DNA of 46,104 bases, taken from the NCBI GenBank assembly GCA_025353965.1, contig JANXNS010000036.1:1-46104 (forward strand), read 5' to 3'. The notes under the pieces are model-generated. The model was not told the DNA's origin. It searched no databases and saw only the letters and a program-made list of their open reading frames with translations. Shown in pieces: positions 9,395 to 17,384 of this stretch (positions are counted from its first letter, which is position 1; each line of letters starts with the position of its first letter). Origin of the DNA: Aquihabitans sp. (GTDB taxonomy: Bacteria; Actinomycetota; Acidimicrobiia; Acidimicrobiales; Iamiaceae). Made by a program: the position numbers and the translations under genes.

Positions 9395-11578
9395 GTGTCG
9401 AACCTCCTGTATCGCCTCGGCCGCTCGATGGTTCGACGGCGCCGTTTCGTGGTTGGCGCGTGGCTCTTGGTGCTCGTCTTCGTCGGCGTCTTGGGCTCGC
9501 AGCTAGGGGGCAAGCCGGTCGATGCCTTCAGCGTTCCCGGTTCGGAGAGTCAGGCGGGCAGGGACCTCCTTGCCGCCAAGCTCCCTGGAGAGGGCAGCCG
9601 AGCCCAGGTAGTGGTGCGTTCACCAGCCGGTACCGCCATCACGGACCCCGAGGTCGGGGCCACCGTCACCGCCTACCTGAACACCTTGAAGCGCCAGCCC
9701 AAGGTCACTCGTGTCACCGACGTGATCCCGGCCACCGAACCCGGCCAAGAGCGCATTGGGTTGGCCTTTGTGACCTACGACGGCACCGGTGGATCGCTCG
9801 GCGTCGAGCCGGGAAACCGGCTGATGGCATCAGCCGAGGGCCTGCGGGCCAAGGGGTTTCAGGTTGAGTTCGGTGGCGAAATTTCCATCGGGAAGCAAAA
9901 ATTCGGGGGTAGCAGCGAGATCATTGGTCTCGGCGTCGCCGTCATCGTGCTCCTCGTTGCGTTCGGGTCGATCGTTGCCATGGGTCTACCGCTTGCCACC
10001 GCGCTCATTGGCCTGGGCACAGGCCTGGGACTGATCACCGTGGCCCTGAAGTTCATCAACATCCCCACCACGGCGCCGACGCTGGCCACCATGATCGGGC
10101 TCGGGGTTGGCATCGATTACGCGCTCTTTATCGTGACCCGCCACCGGGAGCATCTGCACCAAGCGATGACGGTGGAGGAGTCTGCGGGGCGGGCCATTGC
10201 CACCGCTGGCCAGGCGGTGGTGTTCGCGGGGATAACCGTGGTGATCGCCATTTGCGGACTCCAGTTCGTCGGCATCCATTCGGTTGCCCTCATGGGGTAC
10301 GCCATTGCGGTCACCGTGCTGGTCGCCGTGGTTGCGGCCATCACGGTGCTTCCGGCTCTGCTCGGCTTTGCCGGGCACAACATCGACAAGCTCAAGCTGC
10401 CTGGTGTCTCGGGGGCCTCGGCCGGTGGTGAGCACACGCTTGCTTCCCGGTGGGCCAATCACGTCTCACGCTTTGCCTGGCCGTATCTCGTGGGCAGCAC
10501 GGTGATTCTCGCGCTGCTGATCATGCCGTTCTTCTCGATCCGCCTCGGCCAGACCGACGCCGGCAACAACGCGTCGGACAGCACCACCCGCAAGGCCTAT
10601 GACCTCTTGTCCGATGGGTTCGGCCCCGGCTTCAACGGTCCGCTCGCCGTGGTCGTGGAGGACCCCTCGGGGCACGTCGCCGCAGCCCTTCCGGCCCTCA
10701 GCGCCGCGATGTCGGCGGACCCCGATGTGAAATTTGTGTCACCGCAGCAGCGCATCAGCGACGACGGCACCACGGCCTTGCTCGCCGTCTTCCCGGCCCA
10801 CTCCCCGCAGAGTGTGGCCACCGAACAGTTGGTCCACCGGCTCCGTGGCGACGTCCTCCCCGGGGCCGTCGCCGCTACCGGCGTGGACCGAGCCCTGCTG
10901 ACCGGACAGACCGCCTTCTTCATCGACATCTCCGACAAAATCACCGGCCGGCTTGCGTTCTTCATCGGGGCGGTGCTGCTGATGTCGTTCGTCTTGTTGA
11001 TGATGGTTTTCCGTTCGATCCTGGTGCCGCTCAAGGCCGCGCTCATGAACCTGCTGGGGATCGGCGCGGCCTACGGCGTGCTTGTGGCCGTCTTCCAAAA
11101 GGGCTGGGGTGGCTCGTTCTTTGGAGTAACCGAGCCCTTGCCGATCATCAGCTTTCTCCCCATGTTCATGTTCGCCATTTTGTTCGGGCTCTCCATGGAC
11201 TACGAGGTATTCCTCATGTCCCGGGTCCGTGAGGAATACCTGCGGACCAGAGACAACACGCTCAGCGTCAGTACCGGAATCAGCCACACGGCCCGGGTAA
11301 TCACGGCCGCAGCCGTCATCATGGTGAGCGTGTTTGGCTCGTTCGCCTTCGGTGCCGATCCCACCGTCAAGATGTTCGGCATCGGCCTCGCCACCGCGAT
11401 TTTCTTGGATGCAACCCTGATCCGAATGGTCCTTGTCCCCGCGTCCATGCGCCTGCTGGGTGACCGCAACTGGTGGCTTCCCGGCTGGCTCGATCGCCTG
11501 CTGCCCAACCTTGATCTCGAGGGCGAAGGCGCCCTTCCCGAGCCGGAATACGAGCCCGGTCACGGCCCTCCGCATTGA
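9395..11578 (+). CDS. MMPL-family (RND superfamily) transporter
   Basis: Inner-membrane exporter, about 727 aa, with the MmpL/HpnN-like two-halves design. TM1 (GAWLLVLVFVGVLGSQ) is followed by an extracytoplasmic domain, five TM helices, a second large loop (about residues 400-530) and a second set of TM helices. The proton-relay Asp-Tyr pairs are visible in GLGVGIDYALFIVTRHREHL and LFGLSMDYEVFLMSRVREEY. Typical substrates in this family are lipids or hydrophobic compounds; the one here is unknown. Start chosen at GTG 9395 (VSNLLYRLGRSMVRRRR), with GGAG 6 nt upstream. The frame is open back to 9305, but that Cys-rich extension looks non-coding. The MscS-type gene follows 58 bp later. Confidence 0.9.
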   Translation: MSNLLYRLGRSMVRRRRFVVGAWLLVLVFVGVLGSQLGGKPVDAFSVPGSESQAGRDLLAAKLPGEGSRAQVVVRSPAGTAITDPEVGATVTAYLNTLKRQPKVTRVTDVIPATEPGQERIGLAFVTYDGTGGSLGVEPGNRLMASAEGLRAKGFQVEFGGEISIGKQKFGGSSEIIGLGVAVIVLLVAFGSIVAMGLPLATALIGLGTGLGLITVALKFINIPTTAPTLATMIGLGVGIDYALFIVTRHREHLHQAMTVEESAGRAIATAGQAVVFAGITVVIAICGLQFVGIHSVALMGYAIAVTVLVAVVAAITVLPALLGFAGHNIDKLKLPGVSGASAGGEHTLASRWANHVSRFAWPYLVGSTVILALLIMPFFSIRLGQTDAGNNASDSTTRKAYDLLSDGFGPGFNGPLAVVVEDPSGHVAAALPALSAAMSADPDVKFVSPQQRISDDGTTALLAVFPAHSPQSVATEQLVHRLRGDVLPGAVAATGVDRALLTGQTAFFIDISDKITGRLAFFIGAVLLMSFVLLMMVFRSILVPLKAALMNLLGIGAAYGVLVAVFQKGWGGSFFGVTEPLPIISFLPMFMFAILFGLSMDYEVFLMSRVREEYLRTRDNTLSVSTGISHTARVITAAAVIMVSVFGSFAFGADPTVKMFGIGLATAIFLDATLIRMVLVPASMRLLGDRNWWLPGWLDRLLPNLDLEGEGALPEPEYEPGHGPPH

Positions 11579-11621
11579 CTCACTCGAAACCTCCTCGCTG
11601 ACCTCGCCGCCGGCGCATCGT

Positions 11622-11627
11622 TAGGGT
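11622..11627 (+). promoter_or_regulatory. Likely -10 box (TAGGGT) of the MscS-type gene
   Basis: TAGGGT 9 nt before ATG 11637, the same hexamer as at 8274. The GGGTGGGA here could also act as a weak ribosome site, so promoter and Shine-Dalgarno readings compete. Confidence 0.3.
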
Positions 11628-11636
11628 GGGACACAG

Positions 11637-12644
11637 ATGACCACCTCTGCACTCCTCCTGCTCGGCGTCGTAGACCCAGCCCGCCGGGCCGAGGCATGCG
11701 GAGCCGAAGCAAGCAACGCCTGCCGATTCGTAATCGACCGAACCAACAACGCGGTGTTGGCCAAGCTGGCGGACTGGATCACCGGTGCCCCGCTTCAGAT
11801 TCTCCTAGTCCTGGCCGGGTCTTGGCTCCTCAATCGCCTGATGCGGCGGGGGATCAAACGGTTCGCAGCCCGGATCGAAGGTGCTCGGGTTTCCGGCCGC
11901 TTCCAGCGCATCCGAGAGAAGGCCCCGTCGGTGCTGCTGGCCACAGGAGAGGTCAACCTGCGGGCCGCGGCCCGGGCACAGACCATTGCCATCGTCCTGC
12001 GGAGTATTTGCTCCGGGCTCATTGGCATGTTCGCCGTGGTCTATGTACTCGGTGCCTTGGGACTCAACCTTGGTCCCCTCCTGGCCGGTGCCGGAGTGGC
12101 GGGCATTGCGCTGGGCTTCGGTGCTCAAAGCCTGGTGAAAGACTTTCTCTCCGGCATTTTCCTGCTCATCGAGGACCACTACGGCGTGGGTGATGTGGTG
12201 GACCTCGGTGAAGCCTCGGGCACCGTCGAGCAAGTGACCCTCCGGATAACTCGCTTGCGAGATCAGAACGGCACCGTTTGGCACGTACCAAATGGGCAGA
12301 TCATGCGGGTAGGCAACAAGTCGCAGCAATGGGCCCGCGCCGTGCTCGACGTAGCAGTTGCCCCCAATGCGGACCTCGAACGAGCCGCCTCGGTCATCGC
12401 CGCTGCAGCCCGTGCCGTGTGGGATTCGCCCGAAGCTTCGCCCGATGTGCTGGATCTACCAGAGGTGTTGGGTATCGAGTACCTCGGCCCCGATGCCGCG
12501 ACCATCCGGGTACAGGGCAAGACCCGGCCGGGAGCCCAGTGGCGGGTGAGCCGCCTCCTTCGAGTACGCATAGCGGAGGCGCTCGCGGTTGAGGGGATTG
12601 ACCTCCCGCCGTCCACCTTCATCCGTCCCATTCCGGGGCGCTGA
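11637..12644 (+). CDS. Small-conductance mechanosensitive channel family protein
   Basis: 335 aa MscS-like channel that would open under membrane tension to release solutes. An N-terminal segment is followed by TM1 (about 48-65, LQILLVLAGSWLLNRLM), TM2 (about 120-142, SGLIGMFAVVYVLGALGL) and the pore helix with the Gly/Ala-rich MscS signature (GPLLAGAGVAGIALGFGAQSLVKDF in part). The cytoplasmic beta domain follows, with IEDHYGVGDVVDLGEASGTVEQV and VWHVPNGQI. The C-terminal alpha/beta domain ends at PSTFIRP. Start ATG 11637. It follows the MMPL gene closely and may be partly co-transcribed with it. Confidence 0.9.
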   Translation: MTTSALLLLGVVDPARRAEACGAEASNACRFVIDRTNNAVLAKLADWITGAPLQILLVLAGSWLLNRLMRRGIKRFAARIEGARVSGRFQRIREKAPSVLLATGEVNLRAAARAQTIAIVLRSICSGLIGMFAVVYVLGALGLNLGPLLAGAGVAGIALGFGAQSLVKDFLSGIFLLIEDHYGVGDVVDLGEASGTVEQVTLRITRLRDQNGTVWHVPNGQIMRVGNKSQQWARAVLDVAVAPNADLERAASVIAAAARAVWDSPEASPDVLDLPEVLGIEYLGPDAATIRVQGKTRPGAQWRVSRLLRVRIAEALAVEGIDLPPSTFIRPIPGR

Positions 12645-12689
12645 ACCTCCGGGTGGCATTGGGTGACCGTGGTGGGCGAAGCTGGTCCT

Positions 12690-12842
12690 ATGGCTGCTGG
12701 TCACGACTCCACCGACGCGCACGACGATCACGGCTCGGGTGGTGACGGTTGGGTGGTCCCACCGCTGGCGATCGGTCTGATCATCGGCCTGGCCATCGCT
12801 ATTTTCTTTGGTCTTCAGAGCGGTGCAGCCGCCTTCAATTGA
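12690..12842 (+). CDS. Small His/Asp-rich single-pass membrane protein
   Basis: A 50-codon frame not belonging to any family I recognise. The N-terminal 20 residues are rich in His, Asp and Gly (AAGHDSTDAHDDHGSGGDG). They are followed by WVVPPLAIGLIIGLAIAIFFG, a clear hydrophobic helix (about residues 21-41), and a short tail ending AAAFN. The cytoplasmic/extracytoplasmic orientation is uncertain. In-frame GTG codons at 12663, 12669 and 12672 are alternative starts, because the ATG at 12690 has no good ribosome site. It begins 45 bp after the MscS-type gene in the same direction, so a shared transcript is likely. The composition (hydrophobic block flanked by polar ends) argues against chance. 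Confidence 0.55.
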   Translation: MAAGHDSTDAHDDHGSGGDGWVVPPLAIGLIIGLAIAIFFGLQSGAAAFN

Positions 12843-12898
12843 TCCACTACTCATCCGGCGCCTGGGCCGCTCATGGTCGCCCAAGTGGCCGTGCTTCG

Positions 12899-13159
12899 CT
12901 AGGGCGGGGTCGGCTCGGCGCTCTCCCAGGGGCAATGACGACAACCTTGGCCGCAGCAGTACCCGCGGTCAGCCAAGTAGTCCGCCGTCATGACGGCGAA
13001 TCCCGTCGTCGGGTCCAGGTAGGTGGAGAGCCCCGCGGCAATGGCCCGCTCGTGGCGGGCCATCGCCTCTCCATACTGGCGGTGGCTTGGCGCCAGCCGA
13101 CTCTTGGCCGGCGTCCGACGCCAGTCCTCCCGTCGGGGTCCGCTATCGCCGGCCTTCAC
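12899..13159 (-). CDS. DUF5522-type Cys-rich small protein
   Basis: 86 aa. The C-terminal half matches the DUF5522 pattern: YLDPTTGFAVMTADYL, then RGYCCGQGCRHCPW, giving a CC-x3-C-x2-C cluster that could bind a metal or iron-sulfur centre. The N-terminal half is basic and variable. Function is unknown for the family. Start GTG 13159: the GAGGG of the ribosome site overlaps the valS stop codon (TGA 13170-13168), so it is directly behind valS and most likely translated from the same message. Confidence 0.8.
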   Translation of the reverse strand: MKAGDSGPRREDWRRTPAKSRLAPSHRQYGEAMARHERAIAAGLSTYLDPTTGFAVMTADYLADRGYCCGQGCRHCPWESAEPTPP

Positions 13160-13167
13160 CGACGCCC

Positions 13168-15807
13168 TCAGCCCTCAGTTGCCGGGACAATCGGTTCGAC
13201 CGAAGCCAACGTGACCTCCACGGTGGCTTCATTTCCGCCGCGCAGTTCCACGGTGGAAAGCTCGGCCACGGTGCCAGCGTCGGTGACGTCCCGGGTCACT
13301 AGGGCTAACGCGGCTAGGCGATCGGCCGTATCGGTGACCACGACCGTGGCCACGTCGGCTCGCATAGAGACCTTGGCATCGGATTTGGCCTTGCGAATGC
13401 GGCCAAGCACCTCCGCGGCCATCAGGAGCGGCGAGGTTGCTCCGTCGGTGGTCGGACTATCTCCGGTCATGGCTAAGAGTTCGTCGGCAGTGGGCCAGGT
13501 GGCCTGGTGGACCGAGGCGGCTTCGAACCCAGGGAGTGCACCGGCGTCGGTCCGGCACCAGGACCAGACCTCCTCGGTCACGTAGGGGAGGAAGGGGGCG
13601 AACAGGCGCAGCAGGGTTGACAACGCCAGCCGGAGGGCCACCCGGGCCGACACCGCGTCGGGGTCGCCGTCGCGGTAGGCGCGACCCTTCACTAATTCCA
13701 GGTAGTCGTCGCAGAAACGCCAGAAGAAGTCTTCGGTGCGCTGCAGCGCCCGGGCGTAGTCGTAGCCGTCGAAGGCCCGAGTCGCTTCGGCCACCAGGCT
13801 GGAGAGTTCGGCGAGCATTGCGAGGTCGAGCGGGGCGGTGACCGGTGCTTCAACGGCGGCTTCGCCTAGGCCGAGGGCAAACTTGGATGCATTGAGGATC
13901 TTGATAGCAAGGCGTCGGCCGATCTTCATTTGGCCAGCATCGAAGGCCGTGTCGGTACCGGGGCGGCCGCCAGCAGCCCAGTAGCGCACGGCGTCGGAGC
14001 CGTGCTGCTTCAGGAGATCGGTGGGGAGCACCGGCGTGTTGCCTTGCGATTTCGAGATCTTTTTCCGATCGGGGTCCAAGATCCAGCCCGAGAGGGCGGC
14101 GTTGGCCCACGGCACCATGCCGTGCTCGTAATGGCTGCGCACCACCGTGGAGAACAACCAGGTGCGGATGATCTCGTGGGCTTGGGGCCGCATGTCCATG
14201 GGGAACGTGCGGGCGAAGAGGTCCGGGTCTTCCTCCCAACCGCAGGCGATCTGCGGGGTGAGCGACGAGGTGGCCCACGTATCCATGACGTCGGGATCGC
14301 CGGTGAAGCCGCCGGGCTGGTCCCGCTGCGCTTCGGTGTAGCCGCCGGGCACGTGGGATTGCGGGTCTATGGGCAGCGCGAACTCTGGCGGGGTGATGGG
14401 TGCGTCGTGGTTCGGCTCACCTTCTGCGTCGAGGGTGTACCAGAGCGGAACGGGCACGCCGAAGAAGCGCTGGCGGGAGATGAGCCAGTCTCCGTTGAGG
14501 CCGCCAACCCAGTTGTCGTAACGGTGACGCATGTAGTCCGGGTGCCAGGCCAGTTCGGTCCCGCGTTGGAGCAGCGTGTTGCGCAGTTCCTCCGAGCGGC
14601 CGCCGTTCGGGATGTACCACTGGCGGGTGGTGATGATCTCCAGGGGTTTGTCACCCTTTTCAAAGAACTTGACCGGGTGAGTGATCTTGCGGGGCTCGCC
14701 GATGAGGGCTCCGCATTCGGTGAGCAGTTCCACCATGACCTGTTGCGCGCCGCCGCTGGCCTTCCCGCCGAAGCGGGCGTAGGCCTCCTGAGCCGCCTCG
14801 GTGGTGAGCCATTCCGGTGCGTCGAAACTGAAGCGGCCGTCCTTGCCGATGGCGGCGCGGGTTTCTAGTTGGAGTTCTCGCCACCAGATCACGTCGGTGA
14901 GGTCGCCGAAGGTGCAGATCATGGCAATGCCGGTGCCCTTGTCTGGCTCGGCCAGCTTGTGGGCCTTGACCGGGACGTCGATCCCGAAGATGGGGGTCGT
15001 GACCGTGGTGCCGAAGAGGGGTTGGTAGCGCTCGTCGTCGGGGTGAGCGACGAGGGCAACGCAGCTCACCAGCAGCTCGGGTCGGGTGGTGGAGATGACC
15101 ACGTCGGCACCACCGTCGCCCCGCTTGAAGGCAATGTCGTGGAAAGCGCCGGGCCGGTCGCGGTCTTCGAGTTCGGCTTGGGCCACCGCGGTTTGGAAGG
15201 TGGTGTCCCAGAGGCTCGGTGCTTCCGACGAGTACGCCTCGCCGCGGGCCAGGTTACGGAGGAAGGCTCGCTGGCTGATGCGCTGGCTGCGTTGGGAGAC
15301 GGTGGAGTAGGCGAGCGACCAGTCGACCGAGAGGCCACAGAGCCGGAAGAGGTCTTCGAACGCCTTCTCGTCAGTGGCCGTCAGTTGTTCGCACAGCTCG
15401 ATGAAGTTGCGACGACTGATGGCGTCGAAATCCTGCCGCTTCTTGGCCGGCTTCTCCGGGGGGGTGTATCCCTCCGCGTAGGGGACCGAGGGGTCGCAGC
15501 GGACGCCGAACAAGTTCTCGACCCGTCGCTCGGTGGGCAGCCCGTTGTCGTCCCAGCCCATGGGGTAGAAGACGGCCTTGCCCTGCATGCGCTGGTAGCG
15601 GGCCACGGTGTCGGTGTGGGTGTAGCTGAAAATGTGGCCGATGTGGAGCGACCCCGACACGGTGGGGGGCGGCGTGTCGATGGAGAACACGTCGGCGCGG
15701 GATTTGGTCCGATCGAACTGGTAGGTGCCCGCGTCCTCCCAGGCCTTGCCCCAGCGGGCTTCTAGCCCTTCGAGGGTCGGCTTTTCGGGGACGTGCGGTT
15801 GGCCCAT
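13168..15807 (-). CDS. valS: Valyl-tRNA synthetase
   Basis: Charges tRNA-Val. About 879 aa, class I, of the shorter actinobacterial/archaeal-like type. The HIGH motif is in SGSLHIGHIFSYTHTD, and the KMSKS loop appears as KKISKSQGN (so Ile replaces Met). The CP1 editing domain occupies about residues 200-400 (TTRPELLVSCVALVAHPDD). The anticodon-binding domain follows (DYLELVKGRAYRDGD), and the C-terminus is a short domain (RIRKAKSDAKVSMRADV) with no long coiled coil. Start ATG 15807 (MGQPHVPEKPTLEGLEARW); the frame is open to 16014 but that part overlaps cysS and is not homologous. Divergent from cysS, with the DUF5522 gene directly behind it. Confidence 0.95.
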   Translation of the reverse strand: MGQPHVPEKPTLEGLEARWGKAWEDAGTYQFDRTKSRADVFSIDTPPPTVSGSLHIGHIFSYTHTDTVARYQRMQGKAVFYPMGWDDNGLPTERRVENLFGVRCDPSVPYAEGYTPPEKPAKKRQDFDAISRRNFIELCEQLTATDEKAFEDLFRLCGLSVDWSLAYSTVSQRSQRISQRAFLRNLARGEAYSSEAPSLWDTTFQTAVAQAELEDRDRPGAFHDIAFKRGDGGADVVISTTRPELLVSCVALVAHPDDERYQPLFGTTVTTPIFGIDVPVKAHKLAEPDKGTGIAMICTFGDLTDVIWWRELQLETRAAIGKDGRFSFDAPEWLTTEAAQEAYARFGGKASGGAQQVMVELLTECGALIGEPRKITHPVKFFEKGDKPLEIITTRQWYIPNGGRSEELRNTLLQRGTELAWHPDYMRHRYDNWVGGLNGDWLISRQRFFGVPVPLWYTLDAEGEPNHDAPITPPEFALPIDPQSHVPGGYTEAQRDQPGGFTGDPDVMDTWATSSLTPQIACGWEEDPDLFARTFPMDMRPQAHEIIRTWLFSTVVRSHYEHGMVPWANAALSGWILDPDRKKISKSQGNTPVLPTDLLKQHGSDAVRYWAAGGRPGTDTAFDAGQMKIGRRLAIKILNASKFALGLGEAAVEAPVTAPLDLAMLAELSSLVAEATRAFDGYDYARALQRTEDFFWRFCDDYLELVKGRAYRDGDPDAVSARVALRLALSTLLRLFAPFLPYVTEEVWSWCRTDAGALPGFEAASVHQATWPTADELLAMTGDSPTTDGATSPLLMAAEVLGRIRKAKSDAKVSMRADVATVVVTDTADRLAALALVTRDVTDAGTVAELSTVELRGGNEATVEVTLASVEPIVPATEG

Positions 15808-15891
15808 CGCGCCCACGGTACCGGGCGTCTCCCGGCCGCTCCGAACCGGTATGTGGCTGAGCGCGGCGTGATCATCGGCCAAACTGCACCG

Positions 15892-17352
15892 GTGAACTTC
15901 CCGCCGATCCGCATGTACGACACCCGTCGTCGTGCCGTTGTCCCGTTCGAGCCGCTCGAGCCCGGCGAGGTCGGCATCTATACCTGCGGTCCCACCGTCT
16001 ACGGGCCGCAGCATCTCGGCAATATGCGAAGCCAGCTGACGCCGGATTTGTTGCGCCGGGTGTTACTGGCCAGTGGGTTGCGGGTCAGGTTCGTCACCAA
16101 CATCACTGACGTGGGCCACCTCACGAGCGATGCCGATGACGGTGACGACAAGGTGGAGGCCGCGGCGGCGCGCGAAGGCCGAACGGTGGCCGAGATCACT
16201 GGCCATTGGACCGAGCAATGGCAGACCGATCGGCGGCGCCTGGGCTGCCTGGAACCAGATGTGCTGCCTGCGGCCACCGATCATATTCCTGAGCAGATCG
16301 CCATGGTGGAGGAACTAGAGGCTCAGGGCCGCACCTATGTGACGGCCGACGGCGTGTACTTCGACGTCTCCTCGTTCCCGAGCTACGCGGACTTCGCTGG
16401 TCTTGATCTGGACGAATTGGAAGCAACCGGGCGGGTGGAAAACGTGGCCGACAAACGCCACCCGGCAGATTTCGCCCTGTGGAAGTTCAGCCCGGCAGGC
16501 AGTAGCCGTCTTCAGGAATGGGACTCGCCGTGGGGTCGGGGCTTCCCCGGCTGGCATATCGAATGCTCGGCCATGGCCACCAAGTACTTGGGTAATCGGT
16601 TCGACATTCACACCGGCGGGGTGGACCATATTCGGGTTCATCACACCAATGAGATTGCCCAGAGCGAGTGCGGCCTCGGCGTACACCCGTGGGTGTCCGT
16701 TTGGGTGCACACAGAATTCTTGGACCTGGCTGGCGAGAAGATGTCCAAGAGCAAGGGTCACGTCCTGTTGGTCGACACGTTGGTCGAGGAAGGTCTGAAC
16801 CCACTGGCCTTTCGGTACTTCTTTCTGCAGGCCCACTACCGCCAGCAGCAAGCCTTCACGCTCGAAGCCGTTCGGGCCGCAGACACGGCGTTGCGTCGGC
16901 TGATGCATCACGCGGTGGTGGCCCGCGACGAGGTGGGCGGGGCGGTCGATGGGGGAGATCCCGCCCTGACGGAGCCATTGCGGGAGCAATTTTGGTCGGC
17001 GTTGGCCGACGATCTCGATGCGCCCAGGGCGTTGGCGGTTGCCTCCACCGTGGCGCGCTCGGCTGAGCTCACGGCCGCTGATCGGTGGAGTTTGCTGGCG
17101 GACTTTGACCGGGTACTTGGGTTCGGTCTGGCCGGGGCGACCGACCCCGAACGCGATGGCGACGAGTCGGCGGATCCTGCCATTGCCGCGCTGCTGGCCC
17201 AACGTGAGCAGGCCCGCGCCGACCGCGACTTCGCCACTGCGGATCGAATCCGCAGTGAGCTCGCAGCGCAGGGCCTCGAGGTGGTCGATGCCGCAGATGG
17301 CACTGCGTGGGCGAGACGCAGTAACGTCCCATCCGTTGTTACCGATCGGTAA
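15892..17352 (+). CDS. cysS: Cysteinyl-tRNA synthetase
   Basis: Charges tRNA-Cys; class I, about 486 aa. Zinc ligands are visible in GIYTCGPTVYGPQHLGN (Cys plus the HIGH-like HLGN), GWHIECSAMATKYLG (Cys) and the HH of the next motif. KMSKSKGH is the KMSKS loop. The C-terminus carries the CysS-type helical domain (LLAQREQARADRDFATADRI) and ends in DGTAWARR. The motif usually written GGxDLxFPHHENE appears here as GGVDHIRVHHTNEIAQSE, a variant form. It is not MshC, because the MshC-type signatures are absent. The start is uncertain: GTG 15892 (VNFPPIRMYDTRRR) is chosen as closest to the conserved region, with GTG 15868 and ATG 15913 as alternatives. None has a good ribosome site. Confidence 0.9.
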   Translation: MNFPPIRMYDTRRRAVVPFEPLEPGEVGIYTCGPTVYGPQHLGNMRSQLTPDLLRRVLLASGLRVRFVTNITDVGHLTSDADDGDDKVEAAAAREGRTVAEITGHWTEQWQTDRRRLGCLEPDVLPAATDHIPEQIAMVEELEAQGRTYVTADGVYFDVSSFPSYADFAGLDLDELEATGRVENVADKRHPADFALWKFSPAGSSRLQEWDSPWGRGFPGWHIECSAMATKYLGNRFDIHTGGVDHIRVHHTNEIAQSECGLGVHPWVSVWVHTEFLDLAGEKMSKSKGHVLLVDTLVEEGLNPLAFRYFFLQAHYRQQQAFTLEAVRAADTALRRLMHHAVVARDEVGGAVDGGDPALTEPLREQFWSALADDLDAPRALAVASTVARSAELTAADRWSLLADFDRVLGFGLAGATDPERDGDESADPAIAALLAQREQARADRDFATADRIRSELAAQGLEVVDAADGTAWARRSNVPSVVTDR

Positions 17353-17353
17353 C
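17338..17353. promoter_or_regulatory. 16-bp perfect palindrome upstream of acyl-CoA dehydrogenase gene
   Basis: GTTACCGATCGGTAAC reads the same on both strands. It spans the cysS stop codon and ends 31 bp before the ATG of the acyl-CoA dehydrogenase gene. This is a good place and size for a TetR- or FadR-type operator. The regulator is not in the window. Confidence 0.5.
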
Positions 17354-17384
17354 CAGCCAGCGCCTCAGGATCGAAGGTTCCCAG

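Noticed and set aside
15808-16014. N-terminal extension of valS
   Set aside because: It runs into cysS and lacks family similarity; MGQPHVPEKPTLEG is the conserved start.
15793-17352. MshC (mycothiol ligase) instead of CysS
   Set aside because: The C-terminal CysS domain, KMSKSKG and the TCGPTVYGPQHLGN form fit CysS; MshC signatures are absent.
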